Positions 37,201 through 49,027 of a stretch of 64,000 nt of DNA are shown here, piece after piece (the stretch's first letter is position 1; every line of letters begins with the position of its first letter). The notes beneath the pieces are model-generated. The model saw only the letters and a list, made by a program, of their open reading frames with translations, ran no database searches and was not told the DNA's origin. Made by a program: the position numbers and the translations under genes. This DNA is from Pipra filicauda (taxonomy: Eukaryota > Chordata > Aves > Passeriformes > Pipridae): contig NW_024104367.1 in NCBI RefSeq assembly GCF_003945595.2, forward strand, positions 1,071,981 through 1,135,980. The letters are read 5' to 3'.

Positions 37201-38691
37201 CAAAGGAGAAGGGGTCAGAGCAAGGCTCGGGCTGAAAGACTTGCAGGTGCAGAACTGCCAGAGAAACTTCACCACATGGCTGCCAAAATTTTGAAGAACT
37301 AAGATGCTGTCCTGCTTAGCCAAGCTCCCTTAGGGAGCAGTAGTTCTGCTGCTCCCTCTGCCGGAGGGTCCCTTAGTTCCCGGTTTATCCTAAGCCTCGG
37401 TGATATCTGGCAATCAGGGCAATTCCTGCCTGAATCTTGAGGTGACGGCACACAGGAGCAGGTGTCTGCACGTGTGCTTGTCATCCAGAGTCCATAGCAT
37501 CCATGGGGGGACATCACCTGGGATGAGATGTCCTAGTCATGCCTGTTTCTCTCAATTTATGGAGGGTGAATCTGCCACAATCTGCAGCACCCCACCTACT
37601 CCTGTGCATGAGTTCTGCAAACAGATACAGCAATGGGCACCTTTTTCACCACTTCCTGATACTACACATAGCAGCTATCCCAGGAAACATCACATCAACA
37701 TCACATATACGTGTCCGGAAGGACCATGTCCAGTTATAAAACCACCAAATGTGCTAACTAACCTGGAATAAAAGATCCCTGCTATCTGCTCCATAACAAG
37801 GCACCCTGGGAGAGCCTGGGCTCTGACTCAGTTTTCTGCCTCACAGGAAAGCCGTGGGATCTCTTGCCCTCACTGGGGCTTTCCCTTGAGCTGGTAACTC
37901 AGATTAGCACATGTTTATTGCCCTCAAAGGAGATAAGGCCAAATTGTACAGCAGTTCTGAGGACACCCATCAGGGGTTGGGATAGGCCTCATGTCTCTCT
38001 TCTTATTGCCTCCCATGGTGCATCTCCAAGGGGAAAATTAGGGGCAGAAAGGACCGGATTTAACATGCATGGTCTCCTCTGAGGCAGCTGAGGAGGGATG
38101 TAATTCACTGAAGTGCCTTCCCTCAGCAGGAGAAACCTTCCTGACAGCTGGTAATGAAATAGCAGGAAACAGTATTTTCCTGCTCAGGCCTGGCAAGCAA
38201 AGGCACAGAGGGGGGAATTCTGGCAGAGTTCCTCTAAGAGAGCAGAAGGTAACATGATAATTGGATGAAGGCAAATGGGAAGAAAGGAGGAGGAGGCCAT
38301 GACAGCAAGGTTTCCAGGGAGGAGGACAGAGTCTGCAAGACAGCTCGAGACAGAGTTTGAAAGGGAAGGCAAGGAGCACAAGAAAGAAGAGATGGAACCA
38401 GGAAAAAATGGGGCAGAGAGGGAGGGGCAGGATATGGATAACCCCAGAGAGTTCCCACCAGGAGCAGACACACAGAACATCTGTGACCTGCTGGTGTGTC
38501 TGGGCCTCCTAAAGGGACCATCTCCCCTGCAGAGTAAAAACATGAAACCACACACGTTTATTTCTGAAAAGATCCTACCTCATATTCAGGCTCATCCACT
38601 TCTTATCTCAAAGTCTCATGTTATCTTTCACTGCCATTTCTCTGGCTTCAGTTCATGTCCGTTAGGTTTCAAGGATAAAACAATGCAATGT
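34225..38691. other. Non-coding stretch
   Basis: No gene or repeat family recognised in 4.5 kb. The segment 36700-36960 is AT-rich but of high complexity and could be a conserved element. A small inverted repeat (ACTGTG-ggaat-CACAGT) lies at 35657-35673. Purine-rich 38270-38420 supports long but random open frames. Confidence 0.45.
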
Positions 38692-38946
38692 CATAGAACC
38701 CCTGAATGGTTGGGGTTGGAAGGATCTTCGAGATCATCTCATTCCAACACCACTGCCGTGGGCAGGGACACCTTCCACTAGACCAAGTTGGTCAGCCTGG
38801 TCTTGAACAGTTCCAGGGATGGGGCAACCACAGTTTCTCTGGCAACCTGTGCCAGGGCCTCACCACCATCACAGTAAAAAATTTCTTTTTAATATCCGAT
38901 CTAAACCTGCCCTCTTTCAGTTTAAAGCTATTCCCCCTTGTCCCCA
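38692..38946 (-). mobile_element. CR1 LINE, 3' end
   Basis: 'tcatagaacccctgaatggttggggttggaaggatc', 'attccaacaccactgccgtgggcagggacacc', 'aacctgtgccagggcctcacca', 'atttctttttaatatccgatctaaacctgccctctttcag'. The minus-strand translation includes LKEGRFRSDIKKKFFT and HRLPEK, the reverse-transcriptase end. Truncated and broken by stops. Confidence 0.93.
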
Positions 38947-41547
38947 CGTCACCCCACCACGACCCAGCCAACTCCAATACTTTCTTCTAGCAAACAAATA
39001 AACTTCTGTCTCTGAAGCTGCAGCTCATTCTCATGAGTGGCAAGAGGAGTTGATATGACCAGCACAGAGATATGTACCAAGGTTGTGGTCCTCCTTTCCA
39101 TCACCCAGGCCCAGGCCAGCATGACCCAGCCACAAAGCCACAAAGCCATCCTCCTGCAGTGACACAGTTTGGGTGCTCTATCAGCTCATCCAGTCCAGGA
39201 CTCACAGTATGGGGAACTACAAGCCCAACAAGAGAGGACCTAACAAACCTCTGCAAATCATTCACTGCAATGAACAAGCTGTCCTTTGAAAAGTGGATCA
39301 GTGACACGTGTTTTGAGGAGATTGGAAGGGTTTTTACTGAGAGATTTTGGAGATTGTTTGAGACACTGTTCTGGACTATATGTGTATGTGTCCTCATAGC
39401 ATTGTATTTCCATTAGTGAAGGCACTGAAAGAGACTTTTCCTCAGTCCAGCAAAATATTTGCAAAAGTGGTAGCAACTTTGGTATCTACAATCTTTGGCA
39501 CTTCACCAGACTTGGCTGCAATGTGAAAGGATTCAAAGCTATGGAAGAGTGAAGGGGGGAAAGCACATCAAGAGAAAGTGAGACAGTATTAGCTTTTTAT
39601 CTCCAGTATATCAGAAATCAACATCCTCAGCTATTGACTGTGATATCCTGCTATTGAGGGAACTGGCCCTGAGAAGCTCTAAAAAGATGGCTCAGTCATT
39701 TCAGAGGTTCGGGATGATTTCGCCACTTCCCCTTAGCATTTTCAGGAAAAACCTGGCATACAGTGGGAGGAGGGGTGTAAACACAAGGCGATTGTCTGAG
39801 TAACTTTCACATACGTTCACAGTTCACACAGGCGGCCGTGCCGTGAATAGACCCATTGAAAGGGGTTTCAAAGCCGGGCACGAGATTGGTCACAGAAAAC
39901 AAAGTTTTTGTTGGAAAGTATTAGCCCTGGAACTAAATACCTGTTGTGCTCTGCCCATGGGAAGGTGGCAGCTTATCTCCCCAGCAGTGAGAAAGCAACA
40001 CAACCACGCCAGCAAAACAGCAAACAGCAGTGGGGTTAATCAATAACACTCAAAAAAGAGACAGTGCAGGAACAAGCTGTTAATATTGTACTCAGAGGCC
40101 AGACCTGCTCTAGGAAGCCACTTTCAAGGAGGAGTCACACTCAAGGAGGAGACAAGAAAAAACTCTTTGCAAACGATCCCCTGTGAGGGTTCCATGGGTT
40201 CAGGGAAGGTAACACACAGGGTATGGTGAAAACCGAGGGCACCTCTCCATCCTCTGTGTCCCAGTAGAGTAAACGTGATGCTTGGGACAGTAGAAATGTC
40301 AGAGACTGCACCAGGCAGAAGGAAAAATACAAGGAAAACTGCTGATGCTGCAGTCGAGGGGATTGAAAAGCTGAGCTGACTTAGAGCAGGTCACTTCCAC
40401 AGAGTTTGCAAACTGCCTTGGAATTATCCGGTCAAATGAGCGTTAGATAAGCAGAGAGTCCTTTTGGGCCTTCAGGGGAATTCAGACAAGAGGGTTATTC
40501 AGCAGCTGGGTGATGACTAAAACTTTCTGAGGCAGGTGGGGGATAAATCCCTGCTGTGACCCGAAGACTGAGCTGGTGCGGGAGGGCAGGCTGGGAGGGT
40601 GCCTGAGGGAACCGGGGTGGCTGAGCTGGGGCAGGGTCCAGCTCCATGTCCATCCTGCTCAGCCACCACATCCCCGAGCTCTTTCAGGAACCTGATTTCA
40701 AGATGGGATTTTTCTTGCTCTGGTTTATTTCTCAGCCAGGTTTCCTAAGTGGCCAGGAAATCGCCTTGTGCAATGACTGTGCATGACTGCAACTCTGCCC
40801 CTGCCCAACCCCGCCAACTCAGGAATTTCAGAAGTCCAAAGAAAGGTTTTTCCTACACATGGTGTGAAAATGGGTGGGCAAGGAGAGAGAGTTGTTTGGG
40901 ATCAAAGGGTTTAAGCAAAGCATGGGGTCACGGTCCCTCTTTTCCCTCCATAACACCAGGGATAGGACGAGTCTCAGCAAAAAAGCTGGAGGATGCCAAC
41001 CCGCCAACACACATCTAACTGTGGAGGTGGACGGGAGATAGAGAGCATTCCCATCTGGTGGGGACCACCTCTGCTGTGCCTGCTCTGGGACCCTGGTGAA
41101 CACACTGAGACTGTGCTGGAGACAACCACGTCTGCGGTCTGGCACAGGGCTATCCAGCCTGGCTGGAGATGGAGAGGGATGGGAGACAGAAGCCTGGCTT
41201 CTGCCCGTGTGTCACTGCAGAGCTGGGCAAGCTGCCTGTTCCCTAATGCCTCCAGTTCTGGCAAAAACTAGGATACAGCTCTGTCCCCATGTTGGGCTCT
41301 GAAATCAACTGAAGGAGGCAGAGATGTGCGTGAACCGCCACAGGCCTGTCCTCGTGACCCTTGAGAAGGAAAAGGGCACAGTTTCTCCTGCAGCCAGCGG
41401 GCAGCAGTGCCACCTACACCAGCTGCTGATGATTCAAAACCTATCAGTGAGGTTAATGAAGGACACTGAAGTCATTTCTTCCCTTCCTCTTGCTTTCCTC
41501 GCCTTGTCAAAACAAAGACTTTGTTTCATGTGCAATCTGAGGACCAC
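38947..41547. other. Non-coding stretch
   Basis: No exon recognised. Contains two copies of TCAAGGAGGAG 17 bases apart (40124-40134 and 40141-40151) and a tandem 'ccacaaag' pair near 39128-39143. Otherwise unremarkable. Confidence 0.45.
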
Positions 41548-41715
41548 GGAATAACTTAGGTCAGAAAGGACCTCTGGGCATCTCCAGCCTAATCTCCTGC
41601 TCTGAAAAGGGTTATCTTCAAACTTGGATTAAGATGTGACTTCTGGTTACCTACAGGCGTGGAGATAACACAGCATCCTGTGCACCTACTCTCTGAGTGA
41701 AAAAAGTTTCCTTTG
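41548..41715 (-). mobile_element. Old diverged CR1-like fragment
   Basis: 'ggaataacttaggtcagaaaggacctctgggcatctccagcctaatctcctgctc' has the shape of an older CR1 3' end on the minus strand, and 'cctactctctgagtgaaaaaagtttcct' matches the internal 'agtgaagaatttcttcct' block. The match is weaker than for the other copies. Confidence 0.5.
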
Positions 41716-42933
41716 CTGTTCATGGCACTGTTACAGAAATGTTCAGATTGAAGGGAATGGGGATGTTTTGCCCCAGAAGGAACAAATGGCAGGGAAGGGC
41801 TGCACAAGCAGCACATTCTGGTGGTACCTGGTAGAACAAGTCAGCAAGATCCCAGCACATCTCCATGCACCATCTTGGGACACCCAGGATAGGACACAAA
41901 GGCCAGTGAGTAAATCCTGGTGACTTGGAGACATGGGACAGGATGGAGAGGTTCAACAGGTGATGTCTCTTGTTGTCCGTGGCTTTACAGGGAACCCTGG
42001 ACAGATGGCTTGGACACAAGTGTTTTGGTGCCTAATTGGTGGGTACACACTGGTGCTTGTGGGCATGGAGGTCTGGATGCAGTGAGGGACAACAAATTTT
42101 GTTTTGGATTGGGTTTAAAATTTAATCAACTCCCAACAAATACCTCCTGCTATTTGTCAAATATCTGCGTGAGCAGCAAGAACAAGTTCTTGCACTTTTG
42201 GCAGCAAATCTTTGAGTATTTTCTGATGACAACTAACTTTCTCCACTCCATTACATGTGTCTACTCAGCTCTGCCTGATAAATTGGCTCCCACATCTCCA
42301 TCTCTGCTGAGCAAAAACTGATTAGGAGCAAATCTAAAAGAAACAAACAATAGAAGTTTCCTGACAGTTTGGAGATGAAAGGGTGCTTTTAAATCATTAA
42401 GAAAATAAGTGAGGGGGGGTTCTTGCTCCAAAGCAGGAGCCCAGATCAGCTTTTAATTATTTCCTTGCCCCTACAGCCCGAATTGGGAAGTTATTGCCCC
42501 GGCTGGTTGAGTTCATTGTGGCCCAGAAGAGAGGGCAGGAGGCTGCAAGACAGGATGTCTGGGCTCCCTTCTGACTCTGTTCCTGACCTGCTGTGGGAAA
42601 CACAGCTCAGCCCTGCTCCTGGTGGGCTGAGCCTGCCTGAGCAGTGGGTTTGTGCAGCACGTGTCACTGCAACTGTGGTTTTCACTGACCAACCACTATG
42701 GCATTCTAATGTTTCCTCATCTTCTGGAAGTGTCAGGAAGATTAGTTGGTGTTTGCTCAGGGCTGGACAGATGTGAAGGGAGGGGAAAGGTTCCCTGCCA
42801 GCTCTTCCTTCTCACGGAGCAGTTGTAATTTTCTCTCATGTTTTCAAGCCCTGCCAGAACCCCTGTGCTTGCCTTTGCCTCTTTCCCTCTGGTGGCCCTT
42901 GCAGACCAAGGTCCCAGAGCACAGCTTCTCCAC
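41716..42933. other. Non-coding stretch
   Basis: Nothing recognised. Two short G-runs (for example gaggggggg near 42411) are the only low-complexity items. Confidence 0.4.
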
Positions 42934-43236
42934 CCAGGGATTGGGCAACCACATCTTCTCTAGGCAACTCCATTCTCACAGTAAAGAATTTCTTCCTAAG
43001 ATCTAATCTAAACCTGCCCTCTTTCAGTTTGAAGCCATTTCCCCTTGGCCTATCACTCCAGGCCCTTGTCAGAAGTTCCTCTCCAGCTCTCTCATAGCCC
43101 TTTTAGGCACTGGAAGGTGCTTCAAGGTCTCCCTGGAGCCTTCTCTTCTCCAGGTTGAACAATCCCAGCTCTCTCAGCCTGTCTCCAGAGCAGAGGTGCT
43201 CTGGAGCACCTCTGTGGCCCAACCTCCACTCTGGAT
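42934..43236 (-). mobile_element. CR1 LINE, internal fragment
   Basis: 'ggcaaccacatcttctctaggcaactcc', 'cagtaaagaatttcttcctaagatctaatctaaacctgccctc', 'ctctccagctctctcatagccctttta', 'ccctggagccttctcttctccaggttgaacaatcccagc' are consecutive reverse-strand CR1 blocks. The terminal 'catagaatcacagaatgg' portion is missing or unrecognisable. A perfect 11-bp-arm palindrome lies inside at 43191-43214. Confidence 0.9.
43191..43214. repeat. Perfect inverted repeat (11-bp arms, 2-base spacer)
   Basis: CAGAGGTGCTC-TG-GAGCACCTCTG. The related CR1 copy at 45310-45340 reads 'gagaagaggtcctctaacatctcc' at the corresponding place, so the palindrome is specific to this copy. Confidence 0.85.
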
Positions 43237-44909
43237 GATCAGAGGAACATCCTTATCCCCAAAGCTGACTTGGCCATCAGCCCTGGGGCATAAGAAGTGC
43301 CCCTCACCCCCACCAGCTCTCCCTGCCTTCCTCAGACTGCACTTGGGCCAATGCAGGCAGCACTAAGTCCCTTTGACTGAGACACTGTGAGGGAGAATTG
43401 AAAGTAGTGACACAGCACCACAGGTGACCCACACCCCAGTGCCACCACACTGGGTGGGTGCAGGGCAGCCTGGCTGAGCACACTCTGCAATGCAGCAGCC
43501 TTTCCTTCGTGGGTGGCCAGCCAAGAGCTGCACTGGCTCAACAGCACAGAGCCAAGCCAGGACCTGCCTCTGGCAGGGACATCTCATTTGACTCAGCTGT
43601 GGTGCCACTGGGTTCTTCATTCCTCATGCTGAGCACTGTCTGCATCCATCAAGCACCTCCTGGCACTTCCAGGTCTGCTCTGAGCTGCCAGTTTGCAGCT
43701 GGGCTACCCTGTCCCACAGGTCCCTTCTCCTGTGTGGCCACAGGTCAGGGTATAACACATGCACAGTTTGTAGAAAGCACCAGACAGACCATGTGTGGCC
43801 ACACTGGTCGCTCCTGCAGCCCCATGAGACTGGGTATGTCAGGAGCTCTGGTTTTGTGGCCATGTCCTATGTTTGGCAGAGCTTCCCTTCCCATCATATC
43901 TCAATCTTCTTCCCAGCTGACACCCCTTCATGTTTCCCTTTGCTCCAACCCCTTCTCTAAACCACAAACTACAGCAAGCACATGCTGCTCTGCTCCACTC
44001 TGCCTCTCCAGAGAGCTGTGGCCATTTCACCAAGCCAACACTTCCATGGGGACAAACACTGTGGTTTTAATGAGCCCCGTGGGCAATAACCACTGTGAAT
44101 GCAGAAAAGCAGCAGCCAAGCAGCACCACGGGTCTGCACAGCTGAACTACTGTTCGAGAAATGAAGAAATCCTATTTCATGTGACTCTGCATTTGCCCTG
44201 CTCCACTCCCTCTTTGCTGCCTGAAGCTTAGACAGTGCCATGGATTCACCCCCAGGAATGATAGGCAGGTGAGCTCTGAACTAGTCCTGCTCCCTCACAC
44301 AGCCCAGTGCCTGCAAAATTCCATATAGCCACCAGCTGAACCAGCTGCTGCTGGGTGTTGCTGCTCAAAGTGAAGCATTCCCATAGTTGGAGGGATGTTT
44401 CGTTAGGCCTTGACCCACAGGACTTTTTTAAATCTTATCCTAACATAACCAAAAAGAGGGCAGGAATCTCATCAGTCAAAGGGACCTTCATCCAGATAAG
44501 CTTCAAACAGTTCCAAAACCCTTCCCACAAAGCAGACTCTGAAGTGACCCTGCCATGAGCAGCCTCTTTCATCCAAGAGCCTCTACTGGGGCAAGGCTCC
44601 TGCTGTTGCCAAACTTCCCGGCTCTGACAGAGGACAGCAGTATGAGGCATAAAGGAGAATTTATGCAGGATGCATCCACTTCTCAAGAACAGAGAGCTGC
44701 CTCCTGGCATCCAGGCCCAAGTCAACCCACCAGGCGCAGCAGCTCACCCTGGTCACACATTCAGCCAAGAAGCAAATGAAGCTCCTGTTATTAAGAGGAA
44801 AAGAGTTTCTCCAATGCACTGTGGTGCCTGGCCATGGTTTACAAGTTGGCATTGGAGCAGTTGCCATGGCACCGCAAAGTAGGAAAATTTCTGGGCTGAC
44901 CAGGATTAA
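43237..44909. other. Non-coding stretch containing an unexplained 257-codon open frame
   Basis: No known gene. The plus-strand open frame at 43458-44231 is the longest outside GPR20 and the LINEs in this direction, but its product shows no domain, signal peptide or repeat that I recognise, is rich in Ser, Cys, Pro and Gln, and has several antisense open frames on top of it. I treat it as probably fortuitous. Confidence 0.4.
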
Positions 44910-45497
44910 TCATGGAATCACAGAATGGTTTGGGTTGGAAAGGACCTTCTAGACCATCTCATTCCAATCCCCCTGCCACGGGCAGGGACACCTTCCACTA
45001 TCCCAGGTTGCCCCAAGACCCATCCAGCCTGGCCTTGAGCACTTCCAGGGATAAGGCAGTCAGAGATTCTCTGGGCAACCTGTGCCAGGGCCTCACCACC
45101 CTCACAGGGAAGAATGTCTTCCTTATACCTAATCTGAATCTACCCTCTTTCAGTTTGAAGCCATTCCCTTTGTCCTGTCACTACATACGCTTGCCCAAAG
45201 TCCCTCTCCAGCTCTCTCGTAGCCCCTTTAGGTACTGGAAGGTACTCTAAGGTCTCCCTGGAGCCTTCTCTTCTCCAGGCTGAACAACCCCAGCTATCCC
45301 AGCCTGGCTCCAGAGAAGAGGTCCTCTAACATCTCCGTGGCCTCCTCTGAGCTTGCTACAGCAGCTCCACATGTTTCTTATGCTGGGGACTCCAGAGCTG
45401 GATACAGCACTACAAATGGGAACTCAGAAGAGTGGAGTAGTGGGGGAGAATCCCCTCCCTTGACCTTCTGGTCACATTTCTTTTGATAAAGCAGTAT
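44910..45497 (-). mobile_element. CR1 LINE, longest clean 3' copy in the window
   Basis: Starts 'aatcatggaatcacagaatggtttgggttggaaaggacc' and proceeds colinearly through all reverse-strand CR1 landmarks: 'cactatcccaggttgccccaagacccatccagcctggcc', 'aacctgtgccagggcctcaccaccctcacagg', 'ctctccagctctctcgtagcccctttaggtactgg', 'tctccaggctgaacaaccccag', 'tccagagctggatacagcactacaaatggg', 'agtggagtagtgggggagaatcccctcccttgacc' and 'ggtcacatttcttttgataaagcag'. About 590 bp, 5'-truncated. Confidence 0.95.
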
Positions 45498-48400
45498 CTT
45501 CCTGAAGAGCAGGCTCCACTCACCAGCACATCTCTGGTGTTCTGCTCTGCCTTGTGTGTGCTCATCCGAGTGCCAAAGGAGCAGCTCGGGAAGGGGTCCA
45601 GGAAACATGGGAGTGGGCTAAGCACAGGACCCCTGCAAGCTTTTCTTGCAGGGAAACAGGTGTATTTCAGGCAGAGACATTGCACATCCACAGGCCTCCC
45701 TCCTTTCAGGCACCTCTTTCACTCAGCGGTTTGTGGCCAGAGCAAAATCAAGGAGTGAGGGTGGCTCCCTCATCTCCCTGCCAAAGTCTCCACAAATTTA
45801 TGGGCACAGGAATCAGAGATTTTGTGAGCAAGGCTGCAGAGCACCTCATGCTCCATGTAATGAACCACAAAGCTTCTCATGACTCTGGCTAAGAGGGACC
45901 AGTGACCAGCTGCTGTTTCAGAGTCACAGGGTTCAAGGCACATGGAGCAAACAGCGCTCAGCAATCTGCCCCCTTGCAAAACCCAGCACTGACCGCCTCT
46001 GCCAAGCCCACAACTTCCTTTTGAGCAATAGTTTTGCTGTGTTGATTTGGAGAACTCCAGCAATTGAGAACCTACTGTGCACCAGCTACCCCAGGTGGCT
46101 GTTCACCACAGCCTCCACAGTGTTCAACAGTGGTCAACAGCCTCCACCACTTAAAACCAGAAGGGCATCGGACTGACTCTGAACATATCTGGCCTCTGCT
46201 CCAGACCACAGGACATGGTTTGGTTTTCTCAGTGGGGCTGGAGTGTTGTTCACCCCTTGGCACCTCTTTGCATCCACTTCATCCAGGTCAGCTCCTTCCA
46301 TTCTGCACTTCACCACTGCTTTGGGCATAGCTCTGACTTGTCATCCCTGGTGGCTAAGAACAGCCATGCTCTGTTCCCTATTCTGATCCTGCTCTGAAAT
46401 CCCCTGGATTTCCCTCAAGGCCAATGTTACACAAGATCTTCTCAGAGATGTTCAAAAAAAAGAAGAGCCACTCCAGGGGCTGGAAAATGCCAAACCAGCA
46501 TCTGCCTGGCAGGTTTCTCTCAAAGAAATAACAGTGGGGGTGCAGGAGAGACACACAGGACCTGTGGATGTTAATATCTGGGGGTATTTTTACTAGAACT
46601 CAACATCATGTGCTCTCAGAATCTCTATTGACCCCGAGCACACACATTTTCAGTGACCTGGTAGTGTCAGCAGCCTGGGAACTCAGTTTCAGTCATCCTG
46701 CCTTCTCGCAGGCCCATGGGCAGAGGCAGGTAATCTGTCCCTGGAGCCTCTCATCCTTCCCAACAGAGACTGCTTTCAGCCTGGAGACAGACACTTGCAT
46801 GGTACTCGGGTCCAGGGTGAAGCTTGTTCTCCCCAGGTACCTCAGATCCCTGTAGGCACTCTGGGTAACTACACCATGGAAGTGTAGGAGGGTGGAAAAG
46901 CCCGGATCTGCCTTGTCCTTGAGTCCAACCCCCAGGCAAGTGGGTTGTTGAACCCATGTGAAAACCTGACAAGCACTGAGAAACCAAACCTCTTAAGAGC
47001 CTTTTGCATGACCTCAGTGACCTCAGCTGCAAACCCCACCCCCACTTCTGCCTCCTACATCCCTGCGGCCACTCTGGCTGTGCTCTTGTTCCCTCATCAG
47101 CGCTGCTTTTGAACTTCCTTCTCAGCATTTAGTGCTGCCAGAGAAGCCACTTTGCCTTTCAGCTGTGAATTTCACGGTCATCTCTGATATGTCAGCACCT
47201 GCCAGGTGGGACACCGCAGGATCCCTGAGCAATGGAAGAGCCGCAGGGATGATCCACGCAACGCCTGGGCTGCAGCCGGATCTGGAGAGGAGCGAGAGAG
47301 GGAGCGCTAGCGTGTGAGATCTGACAGGCTCATAACAAACCCAGCTGGTTGGCACACACACCGAGCCCAAAACACCCCAGGCCACCCCCCACCCACCCTC
47401 CTGATACCATCACACCCCTCTGCAGTTAATTAAAAAAGGATTAAAGCAGGCTGTAAGGACGTGGGCGATGGCTGAGGTCAAGGGGCACCTTGCAAACCTA
47501 CGCCAAGCCCCGCAGCTGGTGCTGGGACAGTGGGCTGCCTGCTGGGGATGCCAGCTTCTCCAGGAGTAAGGCAGGGCTCCTTGCCTCTGGCAGTGATGCT
47601 CTGTACGGATTGCTGCAGGGCAAGGATTAGGATCAGGGTATAGGAGCCTGCAGGGAAATGCTTGTCCTGCTGGGAAGAGAGCAAGCAGTGGTTATGACAT
47701 TCCTCTGAGGCCTCCATGCTGTCCTACTGGCCCTTCCCAGGGTTTATGTTTGGCTGTGTCTCCTTCCAGAGCTCACACCTTTATCCCACATGAGCCACGT
47801 GCAACCATCCCAGCCCTGGCAGTGAGGTTCAGATCAGGCAAGCAGCTCTGTCACAACAGTACAGGCTGTTCCTGACTGCTCCCCATTTCCCAAAATATGA
47901 GTGTTTCACCAGGGCAGTGCTCAGAGGCTTTTTCCATCCAGAGTGATGCCAGGTAGATAGGTCCTTCCCACATCCAGCCTCACAGAAAGCACTGGGAATG
48001 TGCCTGTGGATGAGGGACAGTGCCAAGGAGTCCCTCGCCTTACCTGGCCAGAGGCATGGTCATAATGGCTGGAAGTCACCTCTACATGGGTGACTTCCTT
48101 TAACCCTGGGATTAAAGCCTCAGTATCAGTGAATTGCACCTTCAAGGGGGACACTTTTTCACAAGGAAGTAGAGAACACCCTGGCTCACTCTGAGGGCAC
48201 TCCTGCCTCGTGCAGAGGTCTCCAGGAGCAGATTAAATGGCATGTGTTGGTAGCTCCCACATGGAGAGGAGCAAGGGGCAAAGCTCAGCAGGAAGGGTAT
48301 GGGCAAATGGAGAGACTGTGGGAGCTGGAATTTGCTGGCACAGAAACAAGGCCATGGGTCCAGGTCTGAAATCCACTTCTGAGTGACAGGACATGCTGTG

Positions 48401-48839
48401 TGGTGGCAGGAGTAGAGATGTCTCAGGCTGGTGGATGACCAGACTGTACCAATGTTCCTGTGGGGAACCCTCCTCCTCTTGGCTTGTGTCACCGAATGGA
48501 GAACTGACCTGTAGGATGCAAGTTGGTTCCTCATCAGCATCATGGCCCACCCAAGCCTAAAACATGGGGCCAGTCATGGCACCCAAGTGCTCCCCATTTG
48601 ACCCAAATCAGTCTCACATCCCCTAAAGCATTTCAGTTCAGCCCCAACCCACCTCTTTCAGAGTGGGTTGGCCAAAACAAGCCTGAAGAGCTCAGTGAAG
48701 TTCCTCATGGTCTTTTCAGCAGTTTCTTCTATGAATTCATTGACTTTCCCTCCACAGCCTATGGGACCCCTGCTCCCCTAGAGCAGGATGCTCCATGCAG
48801 GGCCTGACCTCTCTTTTAGGTGTTCCTAAATGCTTCCAG
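45498..48839. other. Non-coding stretch
   Basis: No gene recognised over 3.3 kb. Slightly CpG-enriched around 47210-47320 (gccgcaggg, ggagcgctagcg) without forming an island. Nothing else notable. Confidence 0.4.
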
Positions 48840-49027
48840 TCATAGAATCACAGGATGGTTTGGGTTGGAAGGGACCTTAAAGATCACCTCATTCCAATCT
48901 CCCTGACAGAGGGAGGGAGGGATAGGAACACCTTCCACTAGATCAGGTTGCTCAGAGCCCCATCCAACCTGGCTTGGAACAATTCCAGCGATGGGGCATC
49001 CACAACTTCTCTGGGCAACCTGAGTCA
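48840..49027 (-). mobile_element. CR1 LINE, short 3' end
   Basis: 'tcatagaatcacaggatggtttgggttggaagggaccttaaagatcacctcattccaatc', a local GAGGGAGGGAGGG expansion, 'caccttccactagatcaggttgctcagagccccatccaacctgg', 'cttctctgggcaacctg'. Low divergence compared with most other copies. Confidence 0.95.

Noticed and set aside
44912..45250. 112-codon plus-strand frame
   Set aside because: It is antisense CR1 sequence; equivalent frames appear at other CR1 copies.
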